NCBI RefSeq assembly: GCF_010448835.1
Contig: NZ_CP048409.1
Location: forward strand, 4,319,501-4,383,500
Origin: Draconibacterium halophilum
GTDB taxonomy: Bacteria; Bacteroidota; Bacteroidia; Bacteroidales; Prolixibacteraceae
Length of the DNA: 64,000 nt
Reading direction: 5' to 3'
A program made the translations under genes and the position numbers. The first letter of the stretch is position 1. Each line of letters begins with the position of its first letter. The notes beneath the pieces are model-generated. The model saw only the letters and a program-made list of their open reading frames with translations, was not told the DNA's origin and ran no database searches. Shown piece by piece: positions 26,953-36,426 of the stretch.

Positions 26953-28362
26953 TCAGTATTTTTCTAATTGATTTTCAACCGGCACAATTGTCTGAAGATG
27001 ATTATATAATATCTCCTCTATTTCGGTTATCACATCAGGGTGTTGTTCAGCAATATTGTATTTCTCTGAAGGATCAACATTCAAATTATAAAGTTCCGGT
27101 GTTTCATTTTCGATCGGTCCTCCCGGGGTATAAGCCGGTTGAGTTATAAAATGTGCTTTGTAAGCTCCTTTTCTAATAGCAAAAACCCGTTCACCACGAT
27201 AATAAAATACAACATCTCGCGGCGACTTTTCATTAAGTGTAATTGTCTTGCTCAGATCGAATCCGTCAATCACCCTGTCGCTTGGTAATTCTGTTCCTGC
27301 CAAACTACAGAAGGTTGGTAATAAATCCATTGTGGTACCAAGGTCGGTTACAACACCCGGTTCCACCAATCCCGGCCCCCACATTACAGTTGGCTCGCGC
27401 ATTCCGCCTTCATAGGTTCCGCCTTTCCCACCTTTTAAAAGTCCTGCACTGCCACCTTTTTCATTAAAAATCAGCCACGGACCATTGTCGGAAGTAAACA
27501 CAACTAACGTATTATCATCAAGGCCATTCTTCTGTAGTGCATCAATAATTTCTCCCACGCTCCAGTCAATTTCCTGGATAACATCTCCATAAATTCCTCG
27601 TAGACTTTTCCCTTTAAAATCTGCCGATGGGAAAAGCGGAACATGTGGCATTGAATGCGCCAGATAAAGAAAAAATGGTTGTTCAGTATGTTCTTTAATG
27701 TATTTAACGGCCTCTTCGGTATATCTTTTTGTAATGGTGTTTTGATTGGCCGGTTGTTCAATGGTTTCGCGATTCCGCTTTAAAGGCACATTAAAATAAC
27801 CATCTTTAGGATTCGAACATGCTTTCATATAAGCAACTCCTTCCGGCAGTGTTTGATCCATATCATTGCTGTAAGGAATTCCGAAATAATAATCAAATCC
27901 ATGCGAATTAGGGTCAAAAGGTTGCAGGTGCCCCAAATGCCACTTCCCTATTATAGCGGTGGAATAATCCGCTTTTTTAAGTGCAGTTGCAATGGTTATT
28001 TCGCTTTCCGGCAGCCCGCCTTTCGATTCTGGAAATAACACCCGGCGCCGATTGCTGCACATCCCCGACCGGATTGGTAACCGGCCAGTCATCAGCCCGG
28101 CACGGGATGGGGTACATACCGGTGCAGCCACATAAAAATTGGTCCACTTCTGTCCTTCAAAAGCCAACCTATCGAGATTTGGGGTTTTTATCGTAGGATG
28201 TCCAAAAACACCAACGTCGCCATAGCCCATATCGTCGGCAAAAATTAATATGATATTAGGTTTTTGCTGAGTTTTTTCTTGTGAAGGTTGAGAACAACTA
28301 CAGGCTATTGCAAATAAAAACGATAACAGAAGAATTCTGTGATAAAAAAGTTGAGAAGTCAT
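26953..28362 (-). CDS. S1 family arylsulfatase lipoprotein
   Basis: A 469-residue intact sulfatase. The lipoprotein-type signal ends near Cys21 or Cys23 (AIACSC), and the family start NIILIFADDMGYGD supplies metal ligands. The catalytic Cys83 in CTPSRAGLMTGR is the formylglycine precursor. TAIIGKWHLGH and VVFTSDNGPW are further active-site motifs. It should hydrolyse sulfate esters of glycans in the periplasm or at the surface after activation by a maturase not seen here. It is first in a same-strand run: sulfatase, sulfatase (frameshifted, 23 bp gap), esterase. This is consistent with use of a sulfated polysaccharide, although no SusC/SusD pair is present. Confidence 0.95.
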   Translation of the reverse strand: MTSQLFYHRILLLSFLFAIACSCSQPSQEKTQQKPNIILIFADDMGYGDVGVFGHPTIKTPNLDRLAFEGQKWTNFYVAAPVCTPSRAGLMTGRLPIRSGMCSNRRRVLFPESKGGLPESEITIATALKKADYSTAIIGKWHLGHLQPFDPNSHGFDYYFGIPYSNDMDQTLPEGVAYMKACSNPKDGYFNVPLKRNRETIEQPANQNTITKRYTEEAVKYIKEHTEQPFFLYLAHSMPHVPLFPSADFKGKSLRGIYGDVIQEIDWSVGEIIDALQKNGLDDNTLVVFTSDNGPWLIFNEKGGSAGLLKGGKGGTYEGGMREPTVMWGPGLVEPGVVTDLGTTMDLLPTFCSLAGTELPSDRVIDGFDLSKTITLNEKSPRDVVFYYRGERVFAIRKGAYKAHFITQPAYTPGGPIENETPELYNLNVDPSEKYNIAEQHPDVITEIEEILYNHLQTIVPVENQLEKY

Positions 28363-28514
28363 AACTGGATCTTAAGTTTGATTAGTTGATTTGCAGCTAA
28401 AAATAGTCATTCTGTTTTGATCGCCAATTTAACTGCCACTACTTTTCAAGCATACTTTACTCGTTTTGTATCTCAATTTGTAAATTTTCGTACATTCGGA
28501 AAAATTTCAAAACC

Positions 28515-29723
28515 ATGAAAGTAGGTATTCTTAGAGAAGGGAAAACACCACCCGACAAACGTGTTCCGTTAACCCCGCAACAATGTGTGGAAGTGCAGCA
28601 AACATTTCCAAATGTATCAATTGTTGTTCAGCCCAGCCCAATAAGAAGCTATAAAGACGAAGAATACAGTGCTTTGGGGATTCCGTTAAAAGAAGACCTA
28701 TCGGATTGCGACGTTTTGCTGGGGGTAAAAGAAGTTCGTATTGAGGATTTTCTGCCCGGAAAAATCTACCTGTTTTTCTCGCACACCATAAAAAAGCAAG
28801 AGTACAACCGTAAGTTGCTACAAACCGTTTTAGAAAAAAATATTCAGCTGGTTGATTACGAAGTGCTGACAGATAAAGAAGGATTCCGCATTATCGGATT
28901 TGGGCGTTTTGCCGGACTGGTTGGTGCCTACAACGGATTCCGTGCATTTGGTTTGAAGCACGAATTATTCAACCTTAAACCGGCTAACGAATGCGAAGAT
29001 CTTGAAGAAATGTTACAACATTTGGAGCAGATAAAACTTCCGCCAATAAAAATTGCACTTACGGGCGACGGACGTGTGGCACAAGGTGTTCTCGAGATCC
29101 TGAACCACATGAATATCATGCGGGTTTCGCCCGAGGCCTATTTAAAGGTTGAGGAACCAAAACAAGCCGTTTACGTGCAACTGTTGCCGGGTAATTATGC
29201 AAAACGCACGGATGGAGAACCATTCGATCTGATGCATTTTTTCAATAATCCAACACTATACGAGAACAGTTTTCATCCGTTTGCCGAAGCAACCGATATG
29301 CTAATTGCTTCAGCCTACTGGGATCCAAAATCGCCGGTACTTTTTACTGCTGACGGGATGAAAGATGATAAATTCCGGATCGGTGTAATTTCGGATATCA
29401 CCTGCGATATTGAAGGCTCTATTCCATCAACCAAGCGTGCAGCAACAATTGACGACCCGTTTTACGATTATAATCCTAAAACCGGTGAATTGGAAGAAGC
29501 TTTCATAAACCCGAATAATGTTTCGGTACAGGCGGTTGACAACCTGCCCTGCGAGCTTCCAAAAGATGCCTCGCTTGATTTTGGACGAAACCTGATTGAA
29601 AAAGTATTTCCTAGTTTGTTTGGAGAAGATTCGGATGGAATTATCCGATGCGCTTCCATAACAAAAGATGGTGCGCTGACAGAGAAATTCTCCTATTTGC
29701 AGGATTTTGCTGATGCGGAATAG
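28515..29723 (+). CDS. AlaDh/PNT-type NAD(P)-dependent dehydrogenase (saccharopine dehydrogenase-like)
   Basis: A 402-residue cytoplasmic enzyme. The N-terminal domain opens MKVGILREGKTPPDKRVPLTP, the substrate-binding start shared by alanine dehydrogenase, transhydrogenase and lysine-forming saccharopine dehydrogenase. The nucleotide-binding part has the glycine-rich ALTGDGRVAQGVLEIL at about 178-193. Later GVISDITCDIEGSIPST is also typical of this group. In Bacteroidota such proteins are variously named alanine or saccharopine dehydrogenase, and sequence alone does not settle the substrate. The gene is divergent from the sulfatase run and followed by a clear terminator, so it appears to be a single-gene unit. 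Confidence 0.8.
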   Translation: MKVGILREGKTPPDKRVPLTPQQCVEVQQTFPNVSIVVQPSPIRSYKDEEYSALGIPLKEDLSDCDVLLGVKEVRIEDFLPGKIYLFFSHTIKKQEYNRKLLQTVLEKNIQLVDYEVLTDKEGFRIIGFGRFAGLVGAYNGFRAFGLKHELFNLKPANECEDLEEMLQHLEQIKLPPIKIALTGDGRVAQGVLEILNHMNIMRVSPEAYLKVEEPKQAVYVQLLPGNYAKRTDGEPFDLMHFFNNPTLYENSFHPFAEATDMLIASAYWDPKSPVLFTADGMKDDKFRIGVISDITCDIEGSIPSTKRAATIDDPFYDYNPKTGELEEAFINPNNVSVQAVDNLPCELPKDASLDFGRNLIEKVFPSLFGEDSDGIIRCASITKDGALTEKFSYLQDFADAE

Positions 29724-29765
29724 AATTGCAGGCAGATTTCGCGGATTTGCGCAGATATAAAAAAT

Positions 29766-29812
29766 AAAGCCTCGTTCTGTATATTTAAGAAAATACAGAA
29801 CGGGGCTTTTTC
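29766..29812. terminator. Bidirectional terminator between the dehydrogenase and htpG
   Basis: A 17-bp near-perfect stem AAAGCCTCGTTCTGTAT / ATACAGAACGGGGCTTT (one T-G wobble) with a T-run to the right and an A-run to the left, placed between convergent genes. Confidence 0.85.
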
Positions 29813-29936
29813 TTTTCCTAATTTTATCACCGTAATAACTGCGAGAAACAAAATAACAAACGCCGATCCAAAATTCATGGACCGACGTTTTACTCACTCT
29901 CCCTTCAACAATCCGTCTATCGACAGATTTCTCACA

Positions 29937-31991
29937 CTACTTAATAAGTTCTACACTGCGCTTCACAAATTTATCCAAATCAGCACCTTTTAACAGGCCA
30001 TTCGCCAACAGCGCCAGATCAACCATTTGTTTTGCCAGTTTATTCTTTTTACCAAATCCAGCCAGTTCCTCGCGTTTAGCTTCCTCAAGCTTTGCCAGCT
30101 CTGAATTTAGTGTTTCCAGTTTTTCTTTATCTGCTGCCGGAATCTCCTCTTCTTTTTTACCTTCCTTTGCTTTTTCCACCGCAGAAATTTCATCTTTCTG
30201 AGTAGTAATTTTACCCGTCATTTCTTCCAGTTTGCTACCCAGCTTTTTGTCTTTGGCATCCAATACTTTTTTCACCAGCGGATGAGCAGTGTTTACTACC
30301 AGGTTCAGCGAGTCGGGCAGGTCGCCATACATACTCATTCCTCCCTGAGCAGCGCTCATATCTTTCATCCGGCGCATAAATTCGCTGCGGGTAATAACCA
30401 TTGGAGAACTGTTTTCTCCTAAATCCTGGAAATCTACAATGTAGGTATGATCCTTCGATTCAGGACAAACCGCCTGAAATACCGGCGATAATTCTTGTTT
30501 TTGCTCCCAGGTCAACTCTTCTTTCGTTGTATCTTCCTTTTTAATCAGGTTTTCAACCACGTCCGAATCGACACGCACAAAACGTTTGTCGGTGTATTTT
30601 TGCTCAAATTTGTTTATCAGGTGAGGCGCCAACACATCATCCAAAATCAACACATCGTAACCTTTGTTCTTCGCTTCTTCAACAAAAGTAAATTGCTCTT
30701 CAATATTTGTAGTATACAGGTAAATTGTATTGTTATCCTTATCTGTCTGATTTTCCTTTACCAGTTTTTCGTATTCTTCCCAGGTAAAATAATTGTTTTC
30801 GGTATTTTTCAGCAGGAAGAAATTCATAGCACGGTCGTTGAATTTTTCTTCGCTTAACATACCATACTCGATAAATATCTTCAAGTCATCCCACTTGCTT
30901 TCAAAATCTTCGCGGTTGTCTTTAAATATCTGATGCAAACGGTCGGCCACTTTTTTATTGATATGGCTACTAATCTTTTTCACATTCGAATCGCTTTGCA
31001 GATACGAACGCGATACATTCAACGGAATATCCGGTGAGTCGATTACACCGTGCAATAATGTCAAAAATTCGGGAACAATTCCTTCAACTGAATCGGTAAC
31101 AAAAACCTGGTTACTGTAGAGCTGAATTTTGTTTTTCTGAACCTCGAAGTTGTTCTTGATTTTTGGGAAATACAAAATACCAGTCAGATTGAACGGATAA
31201 TCAACATTCAAGTGAATATTAAATAAAGGCTCGTCCCCCATCGGATACAATTTCCTGTAGAAGTTTTTGTAATCCTCGTCTTTTAAATCAGCTGGCATTT
31301 TTGTCCATGCCGGAGCAACATCGTTAATTTGGTTGTCCTCATCAGTTTCAACCTGCTGGCCATCTTTCCAGTCTTTTTTCTTACCGTAAATTACAGGAAC
31401 AGGTAAGAATTTACAGTATTTGTTCAGTATCTCCGAAATTTTAGAATCTTCCAGAAAACCTTTTTCTTCTTCGCTGATATGCATTACAATGTCAGTTCCA
31501 ACCGCATCTTTTTCTACTTCTTCCAGTTCATATTCCGGACTTCCGTTACAGCTCCACTTAACCGCTTGCGATCCTTCTTTGTACGATTTTGTAATTACAT
31601 CTACTTTTTCCGACACCATAAACGAACTGTAAAAACCCAATCCGAAATGTCCGATAATAGCGTTAGCGTCGTCTTTGTATTTATCCAGGAATTCGTTAGC
31701 TCCTGAGAAAGCAATCTGGTTGATGTACTTTTCAACTTCTTCAGCTGTCATTCCAATACCATTATCCGACACGGTAATTGTTTTGGCTTCAGTATCCAAA
31801 TTCACCACCACCTTTGCATCGGTTACATCGCCCTCGTACTCCCCTTTGCCGGCAAGTGTTTTTAACTTTTGTGTTGCATCAACTGCGTTTGAAACAATCT
31901 CACGCAAAAAAATGTCGTGATCAGAATAAAGAAACTTTTTAATAATTGGAAAAAGATTCTCACTGGTTACCCCAATTTTTCCTGTTTGCAT
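29937..31991 (-). CDS. htpG: Molecular chaperone HtpG (bacterial Hsp90)
   Basis: A 684-residue ATP-dependent chaperone. The N-terminal GHKL ATPase domain has SDHDIFLREIVSNAVDA with catalytic Glu31 and Asn35, and VSDNGIGM and GHFGLGFYSSFMV in the nucleotide lid region. The middle domain has YSNQVFVTDSVEGIVPEFL and the conserved GVIDSPDIPLNVSRSYLQ. The C-terminal dimerisation domain follows a Lys/Glu-rich linker (KEGKKEEEIPAADKEKL). Length is somewhat above the E. coli protein because of that linker. It is alone on its strand; no heat-shock operator such as CIRCE was seen upstream. Confidence 0.98.
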   Translation of the reverse strand: MQTGKIGVTSENLFPIIKKFLYSDHDIFLREIVSNAVDATQKLKTLAGKGEYEGDVTDAKVVVNLDTEAKTITVSDNGIGMTAEEVEKYINQIAFSGANEFLDKYKDDANAIIGHFGLGFYSSFMVSEKVDVITKSYKEGSQAVKWSCNGSPEYELEEVEKDAVGTDIVMHISEEEKGFLEDSKISEILNKYCKFLPVPVIYGKKKDWKDGQQVETDEDNQINDVAPAWTKMPADLKDEDYKNFYRKLYPMGDEPLFNIHLNVDYPFNLTGILYFPKIKNNFEVQKNKIQLYSNQVFVTDSVEGIVPEFLTLLHGVIDSPDIPLNVSRSYLQSDSNVKKISSHINKKVADRLHQIFKDNREDFESKWDDLKIFIEYGMLSEEKFNDRAMNFFLLKNTENNYFTWEEYEKLVKENQTDKDNNTIYLYTTNIEEQFTFVEEAKNKGYDVLILDDVLAPHLINKFEQKYTDKRFVRVDSDVVENLIKKEDTTKEELTWEQKQELSPVFQAVCPESKDHTYIVDFQDLGENSSPMVITRSEFMRRMKDMSAAQGGMSMYGDLPDSLNLVVNTAHPLVKKVLDAKDKKLGSKLEEMTGKITTQKDEISAVEKAKEGKKEEEIPAADKEKLETLNSELAKLEEAKREELAGFGKKNKLAKQMVDLALLANGLLKGADLDKFVKRSVELIK

Positions 31992-32182
31992 TTTTCTATA
32001 TTTTAAATTTTACTTTCAATTTTTCAGATCGCCAGAAATCAAACGCTGTGCCATTCGTTATTTGTGACGAATTGACAGAATCTCGCGCATTAAAACATAA
32101 AATATGGCGGAAAACTGATTTTTACCCTATATTTAATTCACCCAAACACGTTTATTTTGCGTCTATTATTAAAACGTGGTAT

Positions 32183-33658
32183 ATGGGTAGTCTTGAAAAG
32201 TATTTTGAAAAATTCAGGAACAATATTGTTGGGATCGACCAGGAATTTGAAACGCCTTATGGCAAGATGAAAATTAATTATGGCGACTGGATTGCCAGTG
32301 GTCGGTTGTACCGCCCTATTGAGTGTAAAATTACCGATGAACTGGGGCCGTATGTTGGCAACACCCACACCGAAACCAGCGAAACAGGAATACGCATGAC
32401 GCACGCTTATCACAAATCACATCAGCTGATAAAGCAACATGTTAATGCAGGCTCGAAAGACATAATTATTACTGCCGGTTTTGGAATGACAGCGGTTATT
32501 AATAAGTTTCAGCGAATTCTTGGCTTAAAATACTGTGGAAAAGTGGCGGGAAAAACCTGTATCGCCGAGCGCGAAAAGCCAGTGGTTTTTCTTACCCACA
32601 TGGAACACCATTCCAATCAAACCTCGTGGTACGAAACCAATGCCGATGTGGTGGTGGTTGAACCCGGCGAAGGGTTATTGGTAGACTCCAATAATTTGCG
32701 AAAAGCACTTAAAGAATATAAAGATCGCCCTTTTAAAATTGGCTCGTTCACGGCTTGTTCGAATGTTACGGGGGTACGTACACCTTACCATGAAATGGCA
32801 AAAATAATGCACGAATATGGTGGTGTTTGTTTTATCGATTTTGCCGCCTCGGCACCTTACAACGAGATAAATATGCATCCTGAAGATCCGATGGAAAAAC
32901 TGGATGCCGTGATGTTTTCGCCCCATAAATTTTTGGGAGGCCCGGGCTCTTCGGGTGTAATTGTTTTTGATGCCAGCATGTATAAAAATACCGTTCCGGA
33001 TAATCCCGGAGGAGGTACAGTAGACTGGACAAATCCGTGGGGAAAATATAAATATGTAGATGATATTGAAGCCCGCGAAGACGGTGGAACGCCAGGATTT
33101 CTGCAGTCAATCCGCACCGCATTGTGCTTTGAGTTGAAGAACCAGATGGGAATTGAGAATATCCGCAAACGCGAAGAAGAACTGCTAGAGCGTGCATTTA
33201 AAGGATTGGACACCGTAAAAGGGCTGATTATTCTGGCCGATAATGTGCGCGACCGGCTGGGAGTAATTTCGTTTTTTGTGGAAGGCATTCATTACAACCT
33301 GTTGGTGCGCTTGCTAAATGATAAATACGGTATTCAAACGCGTGGAGGTTGCGCGTGTGCCGGAACTTATGGTCACTTTTTGTTGGAAGTATCGCTGGAG
33401 CAATCGGAAGAAATTACCGATAAGATCAACCATGGCGACCTGTCGGAGAAACCGGGCTGGGTGCGCTGGTCGCTTCACCCCACAATGACCAACAATGAAG
33501 TTGATACCATGATCACAGCTTTAAATGATATCGTTACGAATATCGATGAATACCAGAAGGATTATGTGTACGCAAACCGTAGCAACGTTTTCTGGCACAA
33601 AGATGAAAAAAATGATGAGGAGCTACTGAAAAGATGGTTTACGCTGGAGAACGAATAA
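32183..33658 (+). CDS. Aminotransferase class V-fold protein (cysteine desulfurase/IscS-like group)
   Basis: A 491-residue PLP enzyme. The PLP lysine lies in MFSPHKFLGGPGSSG; a His-rich block FLTHMEHHSNQTSWYET and the Asp/Ala pair in FIDFAASAP are other cofactor contacts. A long insertion and the GGCACAGTYGHFLL Cys-rich motif near the C-terminus resemble the SufS/CsdA active-site loop but longer, so desulfurase activity is possible but unproven. I start at the ATG at 32183; the longer open frame from 31946 lies over the htpG start on the opposite strand and has no family resemblance. A -7-like TTATTTTG ends at 32159, implying a very short leader. Confidence 0.85.
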   Translation: MGSLEKYFEKFRNNIVGIDQEFETPYGKMKINYGDWIASGRLYRPIECKITDELGPYVGNTHTETSETGIRMTHAYHKSHQLIKQHVNAGSKDIIITAGFGMTAVINKFQRILGLKYCGKVAGKTCIAEREKPVVFLTHMEHHSNQTSWYETNADVVVVEPGEGLLVDSNNLRKALKEYKDRPFKIGSFTACSNVTGVRTPYHEMAKIMHEYGGVCFIDFAASAPYNEINMHPEDPMEKLDAVMFSPHKFLGGPGSSGVIVFDASMYKNTVPDNPGGGTVDWTNPWGKYKYVDDIEAREDGGTPGFLQSIRTALCFELKNQMGIENIRKREEELLERAFKGLDTVKGLIILADNVRDRLGVISFFVEGIHYNLLVRLLNDKYGIQTRGGCACAGTYGHFLLEVSLEQSEEITDKINHGDLSEKPGWVRWSLHPTMTNNEVDTMITALNDIVTNIDEYQKDYVYANRSNVFWHKDEKNDEELLKRWFTLENE

Positions 33659-33669
33659 TCCAAGCTCTC

Positions 33670-34626
33670 CTATTTTCGCTTACCTAATTTGGTAGCTACA
33701 AAACTGATTATAAGTATTTGGATGGAGTGAAAAAGCATTATTGGCAAAAGCATTATTCCGGTAGTTGCCGACTGCTGAAATAATATTTTGGCAAATACTG
33801 TTCCGTGCACCAAGGATTTTTTTGTTCCGCAGAATTGTGCTGTAATCTGATCTTCCAAATTGAAACCCAACAAACGCGATACATAAAATGTCAGAAAATA
33901 AAGCGTATAAAAAAGTAGAATAACAGCGGTTACTATCAGAAAAAGATCAGTGGCATCAACAGCACTAAAAACCTGGTTTTCGAAAGAATGAGAAAAACTT
34001 TTGAAAATAATCAGCAGGATCACCGATTTATCAAACAAAGTTAGATAACGACTATTTCTTCGGGCAAAATCGCCCCAATAACGCTGCAGAAAAATACCTA
34101 TAATAACAGGAAGCAGAATTTCAGTAAGCAGTTTAAAATAAATTTCGCCAAGATTAAAATCGATGGCAGTCTGCGTTAAAAACAGCCCCATCCAGAGTGG
34201 GGTTATTACAATACCAATCAAACCCGAAACACTGGCGTTAAAAATGGCAGCCGGAATATTTCCTTTAGCAATTGAAACCATTACTACCGACGATGATACG
34301 GTGGAGGGCAACGCTGCTAAGAATAAAAACGCCAACCAGATTGTTTGTCCGTTTTCCGTTTTAATAAAAGGATAAAAAGCAAGAACAGCCAGGGGAAATA
34401 CCAGAAAGGTAGTTGCCTGCACCACGATATGCAGCTTCCAGTTTTTCAATCCTGTTTTTATATCGCGCGGACTGAGTTTTAAGCCATAAAAAAAGAAAAT
34501 CAGTGAAATTCCGATACTCGCAATAAAATCGAGAGGTACGCCACTTCCCGGGCTTCCCCATCGAGGGAAAAACCAGGCCAGTAAAATAACGCCAATAATG
34601 GCCAAAACAAATTTGTCTATCTTCAT
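33670..34626 (-). CDS. SBF-like (bile acid:sodium symporter family) transporter
   Basis: A 318-residue integral membrane protein with about nine to ten hydrophobic helices (VLAIIGVILLAWFFP, IASIGISLIFFFYGL, LAFLFLAALPSTVSSSVVMVS and others). The PSTVSSSVVMV and FCGTKKSLVHGTVFAKILF blocks match the SBF-like branch (YfeH/P7-like), whose substrates are poorly known organic anions. It is convergent with the aminotransferase gene, only 11 bp apart, with no hairpin between them. Confidence 0.9.
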   Translation of the reverse strand: MKIDKFVLAIIGVILLAWFFPRWGSPGSGVPLDFIASIGISLIFFFYGLKLSPRDIKTGLKNWKLHIVVQATTFLVFPLAVLAFYPFIKTENGQTIWLAFLFLAALPSTVSSSVVMVSIAKGNIPAAIFNASVSGLIGIVITPLWMGLFLTQTAIDFNLGEIYFKLLTEILLPVIIGIFLQRYWGDFARRNSRYLTLFDKSVILLIIFKSFSHSFENQVFSAVDATDLFLIVTAVILLFYTLYFLTFYVSRLLGFNLEDQITAQFCGTKKSLVHGTVFAKILFQQSATTGIMLLPIMLFHSIQILIISFVATKLGKRK

Positions 34627-34768
34627 TTTATACTAATCTTACAATTGCAACACCAAACCAAGTGCTGCAAAGTCAGTAAAAATACCTTCGAAAATTGCTT
34701 TTCCAAAATAAATTATCAAGCTATTGATTGGAAATCTCTTTTTATTCCTACCATTTCAAATGATTTTC

Positions 34769-34776
34769 TAACTTTG
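34769..34776 (+). promoter_or_regulatory. -7 element directly before the patatin gene
   Basis: TAACTTTG matches TAnnTTTG exactly and ends 6 bp before the ATG at 34783, so the transcript may be leaderless. No clear TTTG -33 element at the usual distance. Confidence 0.4.
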
Positions 34777-34782
34777 ATTTGT

Positions 34783-35532
34783 ATGACAAAGAAATACCAA
34801 AATGGTTTGGTTTTGAGCGGTGGCGGAACACGTGGTTTTGCCCACCTCGGTGTTATTGCAGCTCTTCAGAAACTAGGCATTCAGCCCGATGTAATTTCAG
34901 GTGTTAGTTCGGGTGCCATTGTTGGTGCTTTTATTGCAGCCGGAAAATCGCCCGAGGAAGTACGCGATAATTTTAAACGCGGCTGGTTTTTTCAATATAC
35001 CAAAATTCATTTCCCTGTTAATGGTTTGCTAAAACTTGATGGTCTGAAAGAAATTATCGGGAAAGAAATAGAAGCCGAACACATTGAAGACCTTAATACT
35101 CCTTTTTTCATCTGCGTTTCAAACCTGAATATGGGCACCGTAGAATACAAGAGCACAGGAAATTTGAGCGATACTATTCTCGCATCAGCATCGATTCCAA
35201 TAATTTTTGCTCCGGTTGAGTTGGGCAAATATTTATATGTCGACGGCGGATTGATGGACAATATTCCAGTCGCGCCAATTCGGAAAGATTGCCAGCGGGT
35301 TATTGCATCAAACATTAGCCCAATCAATCCAAAAGCTAAAATGAAAAACCTCCTTCAAATTGCCACACGAACGGTTTATATGAGCGTTAATCAAAAACTC
35401 GATGAAATAAAACAGCAGGTTGATTATTACATCGAGCCACGTGGAATAGACGAATATGATGTTTTTCAACGAAAACATGCCGATCAGTTATTCGATCTTG
35501 GTTATAAAAAAACCTTGGAAGTTCTGAAATAA
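34783..35532 (+). CDS. Patatin-like phospholipase (RssA-like)
   Basis: A 249-residue serine lipase. The glycine-rich oxyanion motif LSGGGTRGFAHLGV is at about 9-22, the nucleophile Ser in GVSSGA (G-x-S-x-G), and the dyad Asp in DGGLMDNIPV (D-G-G/A). This is the compact bacterial patatin type, acting on phospholipid or acyl esters at or near the membrane. I start at ATG 34783 because the family domain begins there and a -7 element lies just upstream; the longer open frame from 34645 has no similarity. Convergent with the GroES-like gene. Confidence 0.93.
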   Translation: MTKKYQNGLVLSGGGTRGFAHLGVIAALQKLGIQPDVISGVSSGAIVGAFIAAGKSPEEVRDNFKRGWFFQYTKIHFPVNGLLKLDGLKEIIGKEIEAEHIEDLNTPFFICVSNLNMGTVEYKSTGNLSDTILASASIPIIFAPVELGKYLYVDGGLMDNIPVAPIRKDCQRVIASNISPINPKAKMKNLLQIATRTVYMSVNQKLDEIKQQVDYYIEPRGIDEYDVFQRKHADQLFDLGYKKTLEVLK

Positions 35533-35587
35533 AAAAGCCATCCCGGATAATTCCGAAACAGCTCATTATTTATTTCCTTACCTTTTG

Positions 35588-35971
35588 TTATTCAAACAAA
35601 TTCTCGTCCCTGATGATCATCAGAATGGCAGAATGCGGCAGAATAATGTATTTCTCGTTATTGAACTCAATTTCGTGCCCGCTTTTATTCAAATAAATAG
35701 CCAAATCGCCCATGTGTGTTTGCAGCGGAACATATCTCACCTCATCCTTTTTTTCTTTCCAGGCTTCATCGTCTTCTCCCATTGCAGGAACCGGGTATCC
35801 GGGACCCACTTTTACAATATAACCGCTTTGTACTTTTTCGTTCTCCTGAACCGAGGGTGGCAAATACAACCCCGATTTTGTTTTGCCCGACGGATTTTTG
35901 GGTTTTACCAAAACACGGTCGCCAACCATTATAAATTTTTCCAGATCCTTTTCTTCTATTATTAACGACAT
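35588..35971 (-). CDS. GroES-like (Cpn10 fold) small protein
   Basis: A 127-residue protein with a Cpn10-like core: VGDRVLVKPKNPSGKTKSGLYLPPSVQENEKVQSGYIVKVGPG is recognisably the GroES start and mobile loop, later followed by GHEIEFNNEKYIILPHSAILMII in place of the GroES end. The middle (DDEAWKEKKDEVRYVPLQ) is an insertion relative to GroES. It is not beside groEL, and the true GroES is probably elsewhere, so this is likely a specialised paralogue. ATG at 35971 is preferred over a TTG at 35977. A minus-strand -7 TATCTTTG lies at 36001-35994. Confidence 0.85.
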   Translation of the reverse strand: MSLIIEEKDLEKFIMVGDRVLVKPKNPSGKTKSGLYLPPSVQENEKVQSGYIVKVGPGYPVPAMGEDDEAWKEKKDEVRYVPLQTHMGDLAIYLNKSGHEIEFNNEKYIILPHSAILMIIRDENLFE

Positions 35972-36213
35972 AACCAATCTATTTTTATGATAGCAAAGAT
36001 AGAATTTTAGAGGTTGCTTTTAAGAAAGTTATTGACTGATAAAATTTTTTCCTGCTTGATTTAAATGAGATGACAAGGAAATAAATATTCTTTTTTCGTA
36101 TTATTTAACTTTTTGTTCAATATTTCAACAAGTAACACAAAGTCCTAACATGCTGTTTTTCTGTTATTTATATTTTTAATAAGCAATATTTTCAAAAATA
36201 TATACTACTTTGT

Positions 36214-36246
36214 TTTGCATGGTACCATTTTTTATACTTATATTTG
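36214..36246 (+). promoter_or_regulatory. Strong Bacteroidota-type promoter for the repeat-protein gene
   Basis: TTTG (36214-36217), 21 nt, then TATATTTG (36239-36246). Predicted start near 36252, giving a leader of about 175 nt. Confidence 0.6.
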
Positions 36247-36251
36247 CAATA

Positions 36252-36426
36252 CACAGTTCAGGTTTTAAACCAGTACATTTTTAAAAAAAGTTCTAAATTT
36301 TTGTAACGAATCAATTTTTCAGGCGTCTTAATATCGAAAACAAGAAAACAGAACGAGCAAACAAAAAACAAAAAAGTCGAAGCAACAAAAACAAGAAAAC
36401 AAAAAACAAAAGCAGGAGGAAAAGTC
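36252..36426 (+). promoter_or_regulatory. Long A-rich leader ending in a Shine-Dalgarno sequence
   Basis: From about 36338 to 36412 the leader is almost entirely A with scattered C and G (AAAACAAGAAAACAGAACGA and similar), nearly free of T and so probably unstructured. It ends in CAGGAGGA about 6 bp before the ATG. A canonical Shine-Dalgarno site is uncommon in this phylum, where A-rich leaders alone usually drive translation. Confidence 0.55.

Noticed and set aside
24060..28362. Complete polysaccharide utilisation locus
   Set aside because: Esterase and two sulfatases are clustered, but no SusC/SusD pair or dedicated regulator is present.
31946..32182. N-terminal extension of the class V aminotransferase
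   Set aside because: It is antisense to the start of htpG and has no similarity to the family; ATG 32183 fits the family and a nearby -7 box.
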